This document shows positions 8,902 through 18,387 of a stretch of DNA of 64,000 nt, piece after piece. The notes under the pieces were generated by a model. The model was not told the DNA's origin and made no database searches. It saw only the letters and a program-made list of their open reading frames with translations. This stretch comes from Cyclobacteriaceae bacterium (GTDB taxonomy: Bacteria > Bacteroidota > Bacteroidia > Cytophagales > Cyclobacteriaceae), in the NCBI GenBank assembly GCA_020436085.1, contig JAGQYM010000006.1, positions 1 through 64,000 on the forward strand, read 5' to 3'. How positions within the stretch are numbered: position 1 is the first letter of the stretch; the number at the start of each line of letters is the position of its first letter. The position numbers were made by a program, and so were the translations under genes.

Positions 8902-9714
8902 CTAAAGATAAGTATCCAGCAGGATTTTCATTTCATTCCGTACATTCAAAGCTTCCTTGCCGGCCATTTCAGCAAAATCCTCGCCCGAGGATTTATAAAT
9001 AATTGCTCTTGAGGAATTGACCAGAAGACCGCAGTACTTATTGAGCCCGTGTTTGCTCACTTCAGCCAAGTCACCTCCCTGCGCACCAACTCCCGGCACG
9101 AGGAAAAAATGATCAGGAGCAAGAGATCTGATCGATCCAATCTTATCCGCCCGCGTTGCACCAACCACGTACATCGCATTGTCAGCAGTAGTCCACTCTT
9201 GTGTTTTTAATATAACCTCCTCGTAAAGTTGTCGGCCACTTTTTGATTCGATCAGTTGAAAGTCTGCGCTACCTGCATTTGATGTATGTGCAAGAACAAT
9301 CACCCACTTGCCGTCTCTAAGAAATGGCGTAATGGAATCCTGACCCATATACGGTGCCACCGTAATCGAGTCAAAGTCCATTTGTTCAAAAAATGCTTTG
9401 GCATACAAAGCACTTGTGTTCCCAATATCACCGCGCTTGGCATCAGCAATAGTGAAAATCTCCTTTGGAATGTACTGAATAGTTCGCTGAAGGCTCTCCC
9501 ACCCTTTTGCTCCTAGGGCTTCATAAAATGCCAGGTTCGGTTTGTATGCTACTGCATACTCCTTAGTTGCATCTATAATAGCTTTGTTGAACTCGAATAT
9601 GGGATCGTCCTTAGAAAGCAGGTGCTTCGGTATCTTGGTCAGGTCTGTATCTAACCCCACACATAAGTAGGATTGCTTTGCCTTGATTTGACTGAAGAGT
9701 TCGGCTCTGGTCAT
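8902..9714 (-). CDS. pyrF: Orotidine 5'-phosphate decarboxylase (type 2)
   Basis: This 270-residue enzyme decarboxylates OMP to UMP, the last step of de novo pyrimidine synthesis. The catalytic Asp-Lys-x-x-Asp array is D91-A-K93-R-G-D96 in IADAKRGDIGNT, the signature of the longer type 2 (PyrF_2) subfamily. The N-terminal strand CVGLDTD and the VAYKPNLAFYE segment are also present. It heads the DUF2851 run and is separated from lolA by a strong hairpin. pyrD, another pyrimidine gene, lies 15 kb away and is not linked. Confidence 0.95.
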   Translation of the reverse strand: MTRAELFSQIKAKQSYLCVGLDTDLTKIPKHLLSKDDPIFEFNKAIIDATKEYAVAYKPNLAFYEALGAKGWESLQRTIQYIPKEIFTIADAKRGDIGNTSALYAKAFFEQMDFDSITVAPYMGQDSITPFLRDGKWVIVLAHTSNAGSADFQLIESKSGRQLYEEVILKTQEWTTADNAMYVVGATRADKIGSIRSLAPDHFFLVPGVGAQGGDLAEVSKHGLNKYCGLLVNSSRAIIYKSSGEDFAEMAGKEALNVRNEMKILLDTYL

Positions 9715-9719
9715 CAGGC

Positions 9720-9774
9720 AAAAATAATCACGTTGAGAGACTTTCCATCAATTTATATGGAAGTCTCCAACGTC
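9720..9774 (-). terminator. Long hairpin between lolA and pyrF
   Basis: The arms 9731-9748 and 9755-9774 pair over about 17 bases with two single-base bulges (ACGTTG with CAACGT; GAGACTT with AAGTCTC). On the minus strand the hairpin is followed by a T-rich tract (ATTATTTTTG) just before pyrF. This looks like an intrinsic terminator for the ftsK-lolA transcript. Confidence 0.65.
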
Positions 9775-9796
9775 TTAAACTCTTCCTAGATTGCTG

Positions 9797-10438
9797 TTAA
9801 CGGAGGTCGATTACTTCAACACCAGGGTATTTCTTCGGATCGAAAGTGAAGAATGAATCATCCACTTTGACGTTGGGTTGAAACTTGCTGATCGCATATT
9901 TATACCGGTTGCCCGATTTGTCGAACATGGTCCAACTTTGGATGCTTTTGTCCTTCTTGTTGATGTTCATCCTGATCTTGAAATACTGAGCATCCTTTTT
10001 TTCAGGAACAAGGTCAACTACTTCGCAAAGCACTCCTCCTTCCACCTGGTCTTCAAGATAAAGGTACTTGTATCCCTTCTTGTACATGATATAAAACCGG
10101 GAAGGGTTCATTTCATCTGTATCAGGATCTACGTTGTCAATATTTACTTCTTTTGCGGAAGGCAGGTAGGTCCAAACCGTGGTACCGTTGTTGATAATCT
10201 CCTGATCATCCAGTGCCAAACGGAATTTATCACCTTTTACAGTAATCTTTCCTTTGAATTCTTCATTGATACCATCTGTTTCATTGGTCAACGAGGAGGT
10301 GAGATTAGCTTCAAATGAGGTCAGGCTCTTGTACTTATCGCTCATGGCCTCCAATATCTCAAGGGCCTTTGGATCGTACTGCGCAAAAAGCAAAGTGCAA
10401 GAAATGGTCAATATTACGGTTAAAACGCTCTTTTTCAT
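9797..10438 (-). CDS. lolA: Outer-membrane lipoprotein carrier protein LolA
   Basis: The 213-residue protein has a signal peptide (about 1-19, ending LLFAQ) and a LolA beta-sheet domain. Typical segments are the mature start ALEILEAMSDKYKSLTSFEANL, the strand FKGKITVKGDKFRL, and GTTVWTYLPSAKEV. LolA shuttles lipoproteins across the periplasm to the outer membrane. It follows ftsK by 20 bp on the same strand, an arrangement common across Bacteroidota. Confidence 0.88.
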   Translation of the reverse strand: MKKSVLTVILTISCTLLFAQYDPKALEILEAMSDKYKSLTSFEANLTSSLTNETDGINEEFKGKITVKGDKFRLALDDQEIINNGTTVWTYLPSAKEVNIDNVDPDTDEMNPSRFYIMYKKGYKYLYLEDQVEGGVLCEVVDLVPEKKDAQYFKIRMNINKKDKSIQSWTMFDKSGNRYKYAISKFQPNVKVDDSFFTFDPKKYPGVEVIDLR

Positions 10439-10458
10439 CTGGTTAGGTTGAAAACGGT

Positions 10459-12909
10459 TTACGAAGGACTATGTTTTTCTTTTAATTCATTCAATAATTG
10501 TTCCAAACTCACCTCATCACTGATGAGAACTTCTCTTGCTTTGGAACCTTCAAACGGACCAACAATTCCGGCTGCCTCAAGCTGGTCGATAAGTCGTCCT
10601 GCACGGTTGTAGCCCAACTTCATCTTCCGCTGAATCAGCGAGGTACTGCCCTGTTGATGAGACACAATCAGGCGGGCAGCGTCTTCAAATAACGCATCGC
10701 GCTCCGACAAGTCAACATTGCTGGCACCACTATCGTCATCTCCTTCAAACTCAGGCAAAAGGTAAGCGGAGTCGTATCCCTTTTGGCTGCCGATAAATTC
10801 ACAAACCTTTTCTACTTCGTGGGTATCAACAAATGGTGACTGCAAACGTGTAACATCAGAACCGGCAGACAACAACATATCTCCCTGACCGATCAATTGA
10901 TCTGCTCCTCCAGCATCCAGAATTGTTCTAGAGTCAACTTTAGAAGTAACTCTAAAAGAAAGGCGGGCAGGGAAATTTGCTTTGATAACACCTGTGATCA
11001 CATTCACTGACGGACGTTGCGTAGCCACAACTAAATGGATACCAATTGCACGAGCTAACTGAGCCAGTCGAGCGATCGGTGTCTCCACTTCCTTACCGGC
11101 TGTCATCATCAGGTCGGCCAACTCGTCAATCACCAACACGATGTAGGGAAGGAAACGATGCCCTTCTTTGGGATTGAGTTTCCGGCCGACAAATTTTGCG
11201 TTGTACTCCTTCAGGTTCCGCGCACCAGCATCTTTCAGCATCTCGTACCGGTTCTCCATCTCGATACAAAGAGAGTTCAATGTGTGAACTACTTTCCTCG
11301 TGTCTGTGATAATGGCCTCTTCACTGTTCGGCAACTTAGCAAGATAGTGTCTTTCAATTTTGCTAAACAGCGACATTTCCACCTTCTTCGGGTCTACCAA
11401 AACAAATTTGAGCTGACTCGGATGTCTTTTATAGAGCAGTGAGGTAAGAATGACATTTAGACCAACTGACTTTCCCTGACCTGTGGCACCGGCTACCAAT
11501 AAGTGAGGCATTTTTGCCAGATCAATCACCATCACTTCGTTCGAAATCGTTTTTCCCAAAGCAACCGGCAACTCCTTGTCTGATTTCATGAATCGCTCAG
11601 TGCTTAGCACTTGTCGAATACCAACCATCTCGCGGTTTTTATTCGGCACTTCAATTCCAATGGTTCCCTTTCCTGGAATAGGCGCAATGATACGAATGCC
11701 TAATGCAGACAAGCTTAGCGCAATATCATCTTCCAGGTTTTTGATGCGAGATATCTTGATACCTGCCTCAGGAACGATCTCGTAAAGTGTGACAGTCGGC
11801 CCGATTGTGGCCTTAATGCTTGAGATTCCAATTTTGAAATTGGTAAGCGTCTCTAAAATTCGATCCTTGTTTTGAGTGAGTTCTTCCTGCGTTACCTGAA
11901 CTTTTCCTGTATCATATTCATCAAGCAACTCGAGTGGCGGAAACTTATACTTGCTGAGATCCATTGTTGGATCATAGACACCGTGTTCCGCCACTAGCTT
12001 ATCAGCAACAGCGTCTGTCTCTGCTCTTGGGGCTTCCACCACGAAAGACGGTTCCGCTTTGGTATCTTTCTTTTCTGGTTTTGAAGTCTCGGCAACCAAA
12101 GGCGTTTCTTTGGAAACCTCTTCTTCCAATACTTCCTCCTCTGTTTCCTCTTGCTCTTCTTGTTCTGAGTCTTGTGGCTGATCCTGTTGCTGAACTACCC
12201 AATTGTCTTCCTCATCTGTATAGGATGACTTTACATCGTCTGAAAGAATAGCATCGTTACCCATTGGCTTCGGATTGCTCACCTGAAAAGCATTGATCGC
12301 AGTAACGTTGAAGAAATATATAATGAAAACAAAAAGTGAAAACACAAGAATCAGGAATGTGCCCCAGCCAAAGAGTCCATCGGATATCCTTGCAAGTTCA
12401 TATCCCAATCCTCCACTGAGGAAGTTTATCTCACTGACACCTGAAACACTATTGGTGATATAACCTAACAACAAACTCAACCAAAGACCGGAGAAAACGG
12501 AGAAAATAAATACAGAGAAAACTGGCAGCAACGTGCGATTGAATACCATTCTAAATCCCACGATGAAAAGTATTGGGGGAATGAAGAAGGCTGAGATTCC
12601 AAACCACTTGAACATAAAATAGTGTGAAGTGAATGCACCACCGTAGCCAAGCCAATTTTCAACCTCCTGACCAGATTCTATCAGAGTGGCATCACCAAAT
12701 GCTTCAACAACACTTTGATCTGCCTTGCCGGTAAACAAGTAGGAGACGAAAGCCGTCACCAGGTAGAGTGAGGTTATCAGCAAGAAGAATCCAAAGGCCA
12801 GTTTAAACCGTGGGTCGCTAAAAAATGAGAAAGAAAACTTAGAACCGCTACCCTTTTTCTTCTTCTCGGACTTCTTAAAAGTATTGGACTTGTATGAATT
12901 TTGGGCCAT
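10459..12909 (-). CDS. ftsK: DNA translocase FtsK/SpoIIIE
   Basis: The 816-residue protein has an N-terminal membrane part with four to five segments (about 35-205), an acidic Glu-rich linker (about 240-290), the FtsK alpha/beta motor and a C-terminal gamma winged helix. Walker A is AGATGQGKS (about 473-481), Walker B is VLVIDEL (about 591-597), and the gamma domain covers about 745-810. It pumps chromosomal DNA through the closing septum and activates XerCD at dif; xerD is about 13 kb away. I chose ATG at 12909 over an in-frame TTG six codons upstream. Confidence 0.96.
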   Translation of the reverse strand: MAQNSYKSNTFKKSEKKKKGSGSKFSFSFFSDPRFKLAFGFFLLITSLYLVTAFVSYLFTGKADQSVVEAFGDATLIESGQEVENWLGYGGAFTSHYFMFKWFGISAFFIPPILFIVGFRMVFNRTLLPVFSVFIFSVFSGLWLSLLLGYITNSVSGVSEINFLSGGLGYELARISDGLFGWGTFLILVFSLFVFIIYFFNVTAINAFQVSNPKPMGNDAILSDDVKSSYTDEEDNWVVQQQDQPQDSEQEEQEETEEEVLEEEVSKETPLVAETSKPEKKDTKAEPSFVVEAPRAETDAVADKLVAEHGVYDPTMDLSKYKFPPLELLDEYDTGKVQVTQEELTQNKDRILETLTNFKIGISSIKATIGPTVTLYEIVPEAGIKISRIKNLEDDIALSLSALGIRIIAPIPGKGTIGIEVPNKNREMVGIRQVLSTERFMKSDKELPVALGKTISNEVMVIDLAKMPHLLVAGATGQGKSVGLNVILTSLLYKRHPSQLKFVLVDPKKVEMSLFSKIERHYLAKLPNSEEAIITDTRKVVHTLNSLCIEMENRYEMLKDAGARNLKEYNAKFVGRKLNPKEGHRFLPYIVLVIDELADLMMTAGKEVETPIARLAQLARAIGIHLVVATQRPSVNVITGVIKANFPARLSFRVTSKVDSRTILDAGGADQLIGQGDMLLSAGSDVTRLQSPFVDTHEVEKVCEFIGSQKGYDSAYLLPEFEGDDDSGASNVDLSERDALFEDAARLIVSHQQGSTSLIQRKMKLGYNRAGRLIDQLEAAGIVGPFEGSKAREVLISDEVSLEQLLNELKEKHSPS

Positions 12910-13053
12910 TTCTACAATCTGGAACAAAACTACGCAATTAATTAAACGACTGAAACATATGAATCTATAAGGTTACAGTCACGAAAAATTAAGGATTTAC
13001 GTTCTGTGTTTTAATCAGAGTGAAATATCTAATTTTACAACTCTCATAATTCT

Positions 13054-15795
13054 ATGTCGGAAAGAATTGCGCCTCACCTGTTTTGGATTGTTGTCTGCAT
13101 TCCAGCATTTCTTTTTGGTCAATCTCCTTCACAAACCAGCCTGCCGGGAAGCTGGATAGCTGATAGCTACATTGAGTCATTGACCGTTGGTGACGGCAAA
13201 GCTTTTGTCACTGGTAGCTTTAGCTGGGTTGGCCCATATTCGGGAGGGGGTGTTCTGTTCGATCAGTCGACATTTGCCAAAGACAATTCGTTCCCACAAA
13301 TCAATGGCTCTGTTTTGTGTGTGATTAGTGATGGAAGTGGTGGCTGGTTTGTCGGTGGAGAATTTTTAAGAGCGGGTAATGTCGCGGTGAAAAACTTTGT
13401 GCATATTCTCAGCGACAAAACAATTGATCCGCTTTGGAAGCCACAATTCAATCAAAGTGTCACAGCACTTCTTATCTCGGGAGGCCGTCTGTATGCAGGT
13501 GGTGATTTCACCTCCGTTGGAACAACTGTACGAAATAGACTTGCTTCGTTCAATATATCGGACGCTACCTTAACCTCGTGGGATCCGGATGTCAACGGGT
13601 ATACCGATGCATTGGTAGCAAATGGAACCGACATAATTTTTGGCGGACAGTTCTCAACGGTTGGAGGTCAAACGAGATCGAACATAGCTGCCGTTAGTGC
13701 AACAACTGGTATTTTGGCTAGTTGGAACCCTGGCATATCGGGAATAAATGCCCAAGTGCACGCGCTTAAGATTGCAGGTGGCTTGGTGTACGTTGCCGGA
13801 GCTTTCTCTACTGCTGGTGGGTCACCACGAAGAAGTTTGGCGTCCATCGACCTTTCAACGGGCTTGGCTGGCGTCTGGAATCCGAATGCGGATCCAGCCG
13901 CAATTTTTCCTCCGCTAGTTGAAAGTCTAATCATAGATGGAAGCACTGTGTATGCTGGTGGCGGTTTCAACACAATCGGTGGCCAGGTTCGTCCATCAAT
14001 AGCCGCTCTTGATATTTCAACTGGCGCAGTGATAACAACTTTCAATGCTAACGTAAGTTCTGGCTTAATGTGGGATATTGCTCTATCAGGAAGTGACCTC
14101 TATCTCGGAGGGTCGTTTTCAACTATTGCTGGCCAACCACAACCAGGCTTTGCGATTGTAGACAAGACGACTGGGGCACTGAAAGGCGGAGATATTGATC
14201 AAACAGGGACAGTGCTCGCAATCAACACGAGTAATAACGTGTTCGTAGGAGGAACTTTCAATGCTCTCAAAGGGCTCAATGGCGTTGATCGCGATGGCGC
14301 AGCTGCTATTGATCTGACAACAGGAGAGGCTACAGCATGGAATCCTAATTTTGAATCATCTGGTAGCGGAGTAGCTCTGGAATACCACAACAACGAACTA
14401 TACTATTGGGACGGTGGAGATGGTGCTATCGGCAAGTTGAACACATCGGATGGAAATATCATACCAGGGTGGACCGCTAGCTCTGATGGGTATGTAGGCA
14501 GATGGACGTTCACGTCAGATAAGGTTTATGCCAATGGCTCTTTTTTAACAGTCAATACGCAATCGCGAAATGGGTTTGCAGCAATAAATCTTTCAGATGG
14601 CTCGCTTGATCCCTGGCAAGCCTCAGTACAGGATGGAGACGACTTCAATATCGAGGCTATGGCGAATCATGGTGGTAGAATATTCCTGGGTGGACGAATC
14701 AATGTGTTTGACGCTCAGCCTCGTGATAACTTAATTGCGTTGGATGCGACTACTGGCAACGTGATCAACTGGAACCCTGTATTCAACAATGCCGTGTACG
14801 CACTGGCAGTTTACCCACCTTACCTCTATGTTGGTGGAGAATTTACAATGGTAAATGGCCTACCACTTCAAAACCTCGTTCGGTTTGATCTCACTACGCT
14901 AGAACTGGATACCTCATGGAATCCTAATATCGAGTTTGGGTTATACGGTGTCACCTCTATACTTAAAATCAATAGCTCACTATTTATTACTGGCAGCTTT
15001 GGTTCTGTAGGTGGGCAGGCGCGATCCAGCATTGCTGAATTGGATGAGGCAACCGGTACTCCAACAGCGTGGAACCCTGATATGGCTGTTAATGTAGAAG
15101 GCGGGCGTAATTTATTGGGAAATTCCACCAATCACCTCGTTGTGGCTGGTGATCTTGAAGGAATCGACAACGATGAAAAAAGATACCTAGCTATTTTTTC
15201 ATTAACACCCACAACACCTAACAGTCCACCAACAATTTCAAGCACTTCGGTGAACATTGCGGTTGGGCAACTTGCAACAATTGATCTACTGCCACTTCTG
15301 AGTGATCTTGATGATAATCTTGATCTAACGACTTTAAGAGTAGTGAATGGTGAAACTGAACGTGGCGCTCCTGCATCGATTAACTCAAATTATGTTTTGG
15401 AAATAAACTACAGCGGCTCAAGCATAGTTGGCCTTGACCATGTAACTATAGAGGTTTGCGATGATCAAGGGCTGTGTGTACAACAAACACTTTCTATTGA
15501 ACTAATTGCAGACATAGAAATCTACACGGGTGTTTCACCAAATGGCGATGGATTAAATGACTTTTGGTTAATTCAATACATTGACTCGATAGAAGAAACC
15601 AGAACAAACAAGGTCTCAATTTTCAATCGATGGGGAGATGAAGTTTTCTCAACCGAGAACTACAACAATGATGACAGGGTGTTCAAAGGCATTAATAATA
15701 ACGGAAATGCATTACCCTCTGGAGTATATTTTTACAGGATTGAATTTTCAGAGGGCAGACCTACACAGACAGGATATCTCAACCTGAAACGATAG
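13054..15795 (+). CDS. Secreted repeat protein with T9SS type B sorting domain (propeller-like)
   Basis: The 913-residue protein has a signal peptide (1-23, ending LFGQ). From about 30 to 720 it carries repeats built around VGGxFxxVGG.xR..IA.(L)D..TG...WNP, resembling the delta-60 / beta-propeller family. Six or more WNP copies are visible (SWNPGI, VWNPNAD, AWNPNFE, NWNPVF, SWNPNIE, AWNPDMA). A cadherin-like module (about 725-825) and the gliding CHU_C sorting domain follow (826-913: SPNGDGLNDFW, IFNRWGDEVF, LPSGVYFYRIEF). It should cross the outer membrane by T9SS and be surface-attached or released. Ligand is unknown. The kinase gene begins 5 bp after it. Confidence 0.88.
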   Translation: MSERIAPHLFWIVVCIPAFLFGQSPSQTSLPGSWIADSYIESLTVGDGKAFVTGSFSWVGPYSGGGVLFDQSTFAKDNSFPQINGSVLCVISDGSGGWFVGGEFLRAGNVAVKNFVHILSDKTIDPLWKPQFNQSVTALLISGGRLYAGGDFTSVGTTVRNRLASFNISDATLTSWDPDVNGYTDALVANGTDIIFGGQFSTVGGQTRSNIAAVSATTGILASWNPGISGINAQVHALKIAGGLVYVAGAFSTAGGSPRRSLASIDLSTGLAGVWNPNADPAAIFPPLVESLIIDGSTVYAGGGFNTIGGQVRPSIAALDISTGAVITTFNANVSSGLMWDIALSGSDLYLGGSFSTIAGQPQPGFAIVDKTTGALKGGDIDQTGTVLAINTSNNVFVGGTFNALKGLNGVDRDGAAAIDLTTGEATAWNPNFESSGSGVALEYHNNELYYWDGGDGAIGKLNTSDGNIIPGWTASSDGYVGRWTFTSDKVYANGSFLTVNTQSRNGFAAINLSDGSLDPWQASVQDGDDFNIEAMANHGGRIFLGGRINVFDAQPRDNLIALDATTGNVINWNPVFNNAVYALAVYPPYLYVGGEFTMVNGLPLQNLVRFDLTTLELDTSWNPNIEFGLYGVTSILKINSSLFITGSFGSVGGQARSSIAELDEATGTPTAWNPDMAVNVEGGRNLLGNSTNHLVVAGDLEGIDNDEKRYLAIFSLTPTTPNSPPTISSTSVNIAVGQLATIDLLPLLSDLDDNLDLTTLRVVNGETERGAPASINSNYVLEINYSGSSIVGLDHVTIEVCDDQGLCVQQTLSIELIADIEIYTGVSPNGDGLNDFWLIQYIDSIEETRTNKVSIFNRWGDEVFSTENYNNDDRVFKGINNNGNALPSGVYFYRIEFSEGRPTQTGYLNLKR

Positions 15796-15800
15796 GCGAG

Positions 15801-17651
15801 ATGACGAAGAGGGCATTCATTGTCTGGATCTTCGTTTGCCATTCGTGTTGCCATCTCATGGCACAATCTGCGGAGAGAATTGACTCTATTGCAGTGCTTA
15901 ATCAGAAATCCTGGGACTATCAAAATGGGGGAAACTACGATTCCTCTATCTATTTAGCCAAACAAGCGGCAGCTCTCTCCTATCAAATTAATTCGTTCGA
16001 ACAAATGGCAACCGCCAATCAATACATTGGCGAAAGTTACATGAGACTCCATGTCAGAGACTCTGCGTTGAAGTATCTCAACAGAGCACTAGTTATTTCA
16101 AAGCAAAATGGATTAAGTGGATTTGAGGCGGGTGCCTACAACAGCCTTGCTAATGTTGACCTCAATTCAAATCAGTATGAGCGCGCATTGAAAAATTTCA
16201 TTCGTTCGGCACATATCTATGATAGTCTGAATAACAAAATTGGGCTGTTGAAGGCTCTTTCTAACATTGGCAATGTTGAATATCGCCTTGATCATCTGGA
16301 CAAGGCCGTTGATTATGCGATGCAAAGCAAGAAACTGGCACTTGCAGACAATTACACATCCGGTGTTGGGTACGCACACAAACTACTTGGATGGATCTAT
16401 AGAAAAAAAGGAATGGTTGATGATGCCCTTGCACAATATGACTCCGCTTTACATATCTATGAAAGTCTCGGTAGCAGACGTGACATTGCAGAAGTTGCGC
16501 TGAGTACTGCCAACGCGCTATTTGACAAAGAGGACTACCGAAGTGCAATACGCTATTATTCCCAATCATTGAAAGCAAGCAGATCACTACAATATGGTCC
16601 GTTCATACCTTATGCATATTCCGGACTTGCCTATAGCCACCATGCAATAAAGAATAACCAATGGGCTTTGGCCTACGCGGATTCCTTAGAAAAAGTGTCA
16701 ACGAGTGTAAACGTCAATCTTCTGTTGGATGCCTATGACCTAAAGAGCGCGATCTGGGAAGACCTTGCGGACTATCGGCAGGCACTCGCGTTTAAGAAAA
16801 AATTTCAGACTCTCAGTGACAGTCTAAAAACGGTGGAGAATCGGCAGGCAATTGATGATGCTGAGGCAAAGTATCAAAACGATATCAAGCAACGCGAAAT
16901 TGACCAATTAAAACAGGAAAAAACGCTAAGGGAAAGCAGATCGAAAATAATTTGGGTTGCCGTGGCTGGAGGGCTGGTATTGATAGTCGTCATTACCGTA
17001 TTACTGATTAATCGATTTATAATTATTAATCGTTCCAGTCGCCTTCTGGAAATTGAACGGATGCGCAATTCCATTGCACGCGACCTGCATGATGATATCG
17101 GATCAGCACTTTCAAGCATCAACATTATGAGCAAGGTGGCACTGCAAGATGTCCAGCCAGAGGCTGCTCAAGAGAATTTCAAAAGAATCGGAGACCAGTC
17201 ATCGAAAGTGATGGAAAGCATGTCGGACATTGTCTGGTCGATTAACCCAGAAAACGATTCAGTAGAAAAATTAATAAGCAAGATGAGAGAGTTCGCGGTT
17301 GAAATTCTGGAACCAACCAATGTTCAACTTGATTTTCACACCTTAGAGCACCTATCATTCACATTTGATGCAAGTCAGAGAAAAAATCTATTCCTGATAT
17401 ATAAAGAAGCGATCAACAATGCAGCGAAGTATTCCAATTGTAAAACAGTTCAGGTTCTAATTTTATCAGAAGGAAAGCAACTTACCCTGTCAATTAAAGA
17501 TGACGGAGTCGGATTTGATGTGGATAAAGTAAAACGAGGAAACGGACTTAATAATATGACACAACGAGCCAGTGCCCTGAACGGCAATCTTCAAATACAC
17601 TCACAAGTTGGTCAGGGAACATCAATTACATTAATCGTTCCTACCACATGA
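15801..17651 (+). CDS. TPR-domain sensor histidine kinase (HisKA_3 type)
   Basis: The 616-residue protein has a signal peptide (about 1-22), a periplasmic sensor of about six tetratricopeptide repeats (30-340), a short coiled coil (345-380) and one membrane segment (383-408). The cytoplasmic kinase has phospho-acceptor His430 in ARDLHDDIGSALSS, the HisKA_3 dimerisation box. An HATPase with N-box KEAINNAAKYS and G1 box KDDGVGFD follows. This is the NarX/LiaS group, which pairs with LuxR-type regulators, as here. It sits 5 bp after a T9SS cargo gene and 52 bp before its likely partner. What the TPR domain senses is unknown. Confidence 0.93.
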   Translation: MTKRAFIVWIFVCHSCCHLMAQSAERIDSIAVLNQKSWDYQNGGNYDSSIYLAKQAAALSYQINSFEQMATANQYIGESYMRLHVRDSALKYLNRALVISKQNGLSGFEAGAYNSLANVDLNSNQYERALKNFIRSAHIYDSLNNKIGLLKALSNIGNVEYRLDHLDKAVDYAMQSKKLALADNYTSGVGYAHKLLGWIYRKKGMVDDALAQYDSALHIYESLGSRRDIAEVALSTANALFDKEDYRSAIRYYSQSLKASRSLQYGPFIPYAYSGLAYSHHAIKNNQWALAYADSLEKVSTSVNVNLLLDAYDLKSAIWEDLADYRQALAFKKKFQTLSDSLKTVENRQAIDDAEAKYQNDIKQREIDQLKQEKTLRESRSKIIWVAVAGGLVLIVVITVLLINRFIIINRSSRLLEIERMRNSIARDLHDDIGSALSSINIMSKVALQDVQPEAAQENFKRIGDQSSKVMESMSDIVWSINPENDSVEKLISKMREFAVEILEPTNVQLDFHTLEHLSFTFDASQRKNLFLIYKEAINNAAKYSNCKTVQVLILSEGKQLTLSIKDDGVGFDVDKVKRGNGLNNMTQRASALNGNLQIHSQVGQGTSITLIVPTT

Positions 17652-17703
17652 TTGGGGTATTGAAAACATCAGGAGAGCAGACTTACTTTCCGAATCCCTT
17701 ATT

Positions 17704-18327
17704 ATGCTAAAGGTTATTCTTTACGAGGACAACGAATCTCTGCGCGAAAGCATCGCTACGATGTTTGATCTTGACAATCGTTTTCAGTTAGCTGGCTCAT
17801 TCGGAAATGTACTGAACGTTGCTGAGCAAGTGGCAGCTATAACACCGGACTGCCTATTGATGGATATCGACATGCCGGGAATGTCAGGAATTGAGGCCGT
17901 TCGCAAACTTCGACAAAGTCAATATCAGGTCCCCATTATTATCCTGACCGTATTTGATGACAATGTGCATGTTTTAGATGCGATCCAGTCAGGGGCTTCT
18001 GGCTATATTCTGAAAAAACACATTTCCACACGTCTCTTCACTTCTATCGATGAAGTGATGGAAGGGGGCGCACCCATGTCTCCGGCTATCGCGCGCATGG
18101 TAATCGCATCCATGCAGCCGAAGAATGTTAACCCGTACAATCTTACCCCACGCGAAACAGAAATCTTGAAGTCGCTATCAACCGGTAACAGCTACAAAAT
18201 GATTGCAGCTGCACTTCAAATAAGTATCGACACTGTAAGGGCGCATATCAAAAAAATTTATGAGAAATTGCAGGTCCACTCCCAGACAGAAGCTGTTTCC
18301 AAGGCAATCAATGAAAGGTTAGTGTAA
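17704..18327 (+). CDS. LuxR/NarL-family response regulator
   Basis: The 207-residue protein has a receiver domain with acidic pair E8-D9, phospho-acceptor D54 in LLMDIDMPG, and the late LKK lysine. A LuxR-type helix-turn-helix follows at about 143-205 (LTPRETEILKSLSTGNSYKMIA, then DTVRAHIKKIYEKL). It should bind DNA as a phosphorylated dimer. The neighbouring HisKA_3 kinase is the natural partner. The adjacent T9SS cargo genes are candidate targets by position, with no operator identified. Confidence 0.95.
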   Translation: MLKVILYEDNESLRESIATMFDLDNRFQLAGSFGNVLNVAEQVAAITPDCLLMDIDMPGMSGIEAVRKLRQSQYQVPIIILTVFDDNVHVLDAIQSGASGYILKKHISTRLFTSIDEVMEGGAPMSPAIARMVIASMQPKNVNPYNLTPRETEILKSLSTGNSYKMIAAALQISIDTVRAHIKKIYEKLQVHSQTEAVSKAINERLV

Positions 18328-18387
18328 CCTGTTTATGTAATACCTCTTCTTCTTTTTTCGATCGAGATTCGAGGAAATCGAATTTTG